Part shown: one piece after another, positions 62,002 to 64,000 of the stretch | How positions within the stretch are numbered: the first letter of the stretch is position 1 | Layout: each line of letters opens with the position of its first letter | Made by a program: the position numbers and the translations under genes | Notes under the pieces: model-generated | Databases searched by the model: none | What the model was told of the DNA's origin: nothing | Seen by the model: the letters and a program-made list of their open reading frames with translations, nothing else | From: Streptomonospora nanhaiensis | GTDB lineage: Bacteria > Actinomycetota > Actinomycetes > Streptosporangiales > Streptosporangiaceae | DNA: 64,000 nt | Assembly: GCF_026642255.1 (NCBI RefSeq) | Contig: NZ_CP113264.1 | Location: 3,720,001 to 3,784,000, forward strand | Direction: 5' to 3'

Positions 62002-62018
62002 GTTGTGCAGGGCACAAC
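62002..62018. promoter_or_regulatory. Perfect 7-3-7 palindrome upstream of the ABC operon
   Basis: GTTGTGC-AGG-GCACAAC, 15-30 bp upstream of the -35. Position and symmetry suit the operon's IclR regulator. Confidence 0.55.
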
Positions 62019-62021
62019 GGA

Positions 62022-62048
62022 GGCGCGCAGTGCAGTGCACTGCGCGCC
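62022..62048. repeat. Perfect 27-bp palindrome
   Basis: Two 13-bp arms (GGCGCGCAGTGCA and its complement) around a single G. It is only 3 bp from the 7-3-7 palindrome and 44 nt past the FMN reductase stop codon. It could be that gene's terminator hairpin or a second operator. Confidence 0.6.
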
Positions 62049-62091
62049 GTGGATCCGCCCCGGTCGGGCGTGTTCGGGGTGCGGCGGGGGG

Positions 62092-62712
62092 TCAGGTTCC
62101 CAGGCCGGACATCAGTTCCGCGAACGACGTGGGCTCCTCGTAGGGGTCGTCTGCCCCGGGGGCGTGGTCGGCCGCGAGCAGGGCCAGCTGCCGTGCGGCA
62201 CGGTCGACGCGCTCGGACAGCTCCCGACCGCCGCCGCCTCCCGCCCCCCAGTCCTCCGAGGCCGCGTACACGCCGGTCGGCACGACCACGGAGCGGGTGT
62301 AGGCGAACATCGGGCGCAGCGCGTGCTCCAGCACCAGCGAGTGGCGCGGGCTGCCGCCGGTCGCGGCGACGAGCACCGGCGTCCCGTCCAGGGCCTCGGG
62401 CTCGACGATGTCGAAGAACGACTTGAACAGGCCGCTGTAGGAGGCGTTGAACACGGGGGTGACGGCGATGACGCCGTCGGCGGCGGCGATGTCCTCCAGG
62501 ACCCCGGGGAGCTCCCCGGTGGGCACCCGGGTCGTCATGGCGTTCATGATGTCGTGGGCCAGGTCGCGCAGCTCCACGACCCGGGTCTCGACCTTCTCCC
62601 CCCGGTCGGCCAGCGAGGCCTCGGTGGCGGCGGTGAGCCGGTCGGCCAGCAGCCGGGTGGAGGACGGGGTGCTCAGCCCCGCCGACACGGTGACGATCCT
62701 TCGGGTGCTCAT
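62092..62712 (-). CDS. FMN reductase, LLM-partnered CE1759-like family
   Basis: A 206-residue flavodoxin-fold NAD(P)H:FMN reductase. The FMN phosphate loop is SAGLSTPSSTRLLAD; TPVFNASYSGLFKSFFDI and AATGGSPRHSLVLEHALRP complete the flavin site. It fits the group of reductases that supply FMNH2 to a luciferase-like monooxygenase (CE1759 type), and such a monooxygenase lies 740 nt away. The ATG has TGGAGG upstream, and two short palindromes lie in its leader. Confidence 0.88.
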   Translation of the reverse strand: MSTRRIVTVSAGLSTPSSTRLLADRLTAATEASLADRGEKVETRVVELRDLAHDIMNAMTTRVPTGELPGVLEDIAAADGVIAVTPVFNASYSGLFKSFFDIVEPEALDGTPVLVAATGGSPRHSLVLEHALRPMFAYTRSVVVPTGVYAASEDWGAGGGGGRELSERVDRAARQLALLAADHAPGADDPYEEPTSFAELMSGLGT

Positions 62713-62733
62713 GCCTGGCCTCCACGCGAAAGG

Positions 62734-62760
62734 TTTTCTAAGAAGAAGTTTCCTAGAAAG
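62734..62760 (-). promoter_or_regulatory. Tandem palindromes in the FMN reductase promoter
   Basis: TTCT-A-AGAA (62736-62744) and TTTC-CTA-GAAA (62749-62759), centres 14 bp apart, in an island far more AT-rich than the genome; a -10-like TATCCT (minus strand) is next to them. They look like a MarR/HxlR-type operator. 62761-62951 towards the membrane-protein gene shows no further gene. Confidence 0.5.
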
Positions 62761-62951
62761 GATAACACTCGGAACGTCCGGCCCCCGGGGCCTATTCCCC
62801 GTGACCGGTCGGCCGAGCTCCTCGAGAACGCATGAGTTTCCCCCGCACCACCTGGGGGAACGCCCCGGCGCCCGTGCGGCTCACGTGTAGGGCCCTTCCC
62901 TGCGGCTATGTGCCTGGGAGGAGACGTCCCCTAGCGCGGAGGAAACGTCAC

Positions 62952-63395
62952 ATGAACGCACGTACCAGACCGTCGAGCGTCACCGCGGTCCTCGTCCTGC
63001 TCATCCTGATCACCCTCTACCAGCTCGGAGCCGGCGGGCTCGCCCTCCTCGGCGGGTTCGCCGCGCAGGCCGCGCCCTCGATGCCGACCGCGACCGAGGT
63101 CCCGGCCTGGGCCATCTTCGTGGCCGCCGCCGTCGCCCTCGTGTACGGGGGCGCCTCGCTGGCGCTCACCGTCATGGTCGCCCGGGGCCGTCCCGCGGCG
63201 CGGCCCGCGGCCCTGGGCGTCAACGCCGTCTACGGCGTGGGCATCCTCGCCCTGGCCTTCACCCCGGTCGCGGGACTCCCGGAACTCGTCGCCGCCGCGT
63301 TCGCCTTCACCGTGATCGCGCTGCTCTACTCCGGGGGTGCCAGGGCGTACTTCGCCGGGAGCGCCTCCCCGGCGGCGCCGGGCCCCCTCGCCTGA
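62952..63395 (+). CDS. Four-helix hypothetical membrane protein
   Basis: A 147-residue hydrophobic protein with four predicted helices (VTAVLVLLILITLYQLGAGG, WAIFVAAAVALVYGGASLAL, VNAVYGVGILALAFTPVAGL, LVAAAFAFTVIALLYSGGA). The ATG has GGAGGAAA six bases upstream, a very good ribosome site. No family recognised. It lies between, and divergent/convergent to, the two flavin genes, so a link to them is only by position. Confidence 0.75.
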   Translation: MNARTRPSSVTAVLVLLILITLYQLGAGGLALLGGFAAQAAPSMPTATEVPAWAIFVAAAVALVYGGASLALTVMVARGRPAARPAALGVNAVYGVGILALAFTPVAGLPELVAAAFAFTVIALLYSGGARAYFAGSASPAAPGPLA

Positions 63396-63449
63396 CACCC
63401 GGTCCGGGGTGCGGGGCGCACCCGCACCCCGGACCGGGCGGGCCGGGGC

Positions 63450-64000
63450 TCAGGCGCGGCCGGTCTGCGCACCCTTGTCGCCCCCGGCGCCCTTGGCCGC
63501 CAACAGGGAGGCGTGGGTCGGGGCGTCGGGGACGTGGGCGGGCCGCCCGGCCGCGAACTCCTTGCGCAGCACCGGGACGACCTCCTCGCCGAGCAGGTCC
63601 AGCTGCTCCAGGACCGTCTTCAGCGGCAGGCCGGCGTGGTCCATGAGGAAGAGCTGGCGCTGGTAGTGGCCGAAGGAGTCCCGGAAGGTCAGGGTGCGGT
63701 CGATGACCTCCTGCGGGCTTCCGACGGTCAGCGGGGTCTCGCGGGTGAACTCCTCCAGGCTGGGCCCGCCGCCGTAGACGGGGGCGTTGTCGAAGTAGGG
63801 GCGGAACTCCTTGACCGCGTCCTGGGAGTTCTTGCGCATGAAGACCTGCCCGCCGAGGCCGACGACGGCCTGGTCGGCCTTGCCGTGGCCGTAGTGCTCG
63901 AAGCGGCGCCGGTACAGGGAGATCAGCTTCTTGGTGTGCGTGGCCGGCCAGAAGATGTTGTTGTGGAAGAAGCCGTCACCGTAGTACGCGGCCTGCTCGG
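63450..64000 (-). CDS. Luciferase-like FMN monooxygenase, C-terminal part
   Basis: The gene runs off the window end; about 183 C-terminal residues are visible. They show the luciferase-like (LLM) barrel: RRFEHYGHGKADQAVVGLGGQ, SPQEVIDRTLTFRDSFGHYQ and FLMDHAGLPLKTVLEQLDLLGEEVVPVLRKEF. The last part is the usual flavin-dependent F420/FMN oxidoreductase ending. Together with the FMN reductase at 62.1-62.7 kb it matches the CE1758/CE1759 type two-component monooxygenase. Substrate unknown. Confidence 0.87.
   Translation of the reverse strand, partial: EQAAYYGDGFFHNNIFWPATHTKKLISLYRRRFEHYGHGKADQAVVGLGGQVFMRKNSQDAVKEFRPYFDNAPVYGGGPSLEEFTRETPLTVGSPQEVIDRTLTFRDSFGHYQRQLFLMDHAGLPLKTVLEQLDLLGEEVVPVLRKEFAAGRPAHVPDAPTHASLLAAKGAGGDKGAQTGRA

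Overview
The window is chromosomal DNA of a very GC-rich (roughly 73%) actinomycete. Pointers to that group are mycothiol-type maleylpyruvate isomerase folds, a DtxR/IdeR-type iron box, Eis-like acetyltransferases, DUF3099, frequent GTG starts, GTGA/ATGA stop-start overlaps and TANNNT -10 boxes placed 6-8 nt before start codons (leaderless mRNAs). A CelR/CebR-type operator ahead of a GH48 cellulase fits Nocardiopsaceae (Nocardiopsis/Thermobifida relatives), but that is an inference. I see no rRNA, tRNA, CRISPR, IS or phage genes. Coding is dense and both window ends cut through genes.

Layout. 1-2.2 kb: end of a class V aminotransferase and a flavin amine-oxidase-like protein. 2.3-11.6 kb: a leftward potassium operon (27-aa ORF, kdpF, kdpA, kdpB, kdpC, kdpD, kdpE, KtrB/TrkH), in which most genes overlap by 1-4 nt, preceded by a duplicated 20-bp element that is a good KdpE operator candidate. 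11.9-16.3 kb: an alanine/glycine:cation symporter and two tandem Eis-like acetyltransferases that share 91 bp of identical DNA. 16.6-25.7 kb: an N-acetylglucosamine-kinase-like protein, an iron-box-controlled siderophore-interacting protein, a disulfide-reductase-fold flavoprotein, a TRIC channel, a LysR/dehydratase divergent pair, a PlsC acyltransferase and a CaCA exchanger.

25.8-29.4 kb: a three-gene molybdenum hydroxylase (PaoABC type). 29.6-42.9 kb: housekeeping and transport genes (mycothiol-fold protein, DUF4126, DHA2 efflux pump, BCCT transporter, APH-like kinase, glycerol dehydrogenase, aminopeptidase P, GNAT, DUF3099, class V aminotransferase, DUF2236 protein). 43.0-49.2 kb: a NarL/LuxR-type two-component system, purB, a small membrane protein, a threonine-dehydratase-like enzyme and a flavin reductase.

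49.4-56.0 kb: a plant-biomass cluster read leftward: GH48 cellulase, GH10 xylanase-CBM2, GH5 (mannanase-like)-CBM2 and an AA10 lytic polysaccharide monooxygenase-CBM2. One CelR-like palindrome stands at the head promoter and a strong GC hairpin follows every gene, which suggests a single regulated array with graded output. 56.3-62.0 kb: a SnoaL-cupin fusion, a mycothiol-fold protein behind an operator, and a CUT1 sugar ABC importer (binding lipoprotein, two permeases) ending in its IclR regulator, with two perfect palindromes upstream. 62.1-64.0 kb: an FMN reductase and a luciferase-like monooxygenase (cut by the window end) flank a small membrane protein and look like a two-component flavin monooxygenase system.
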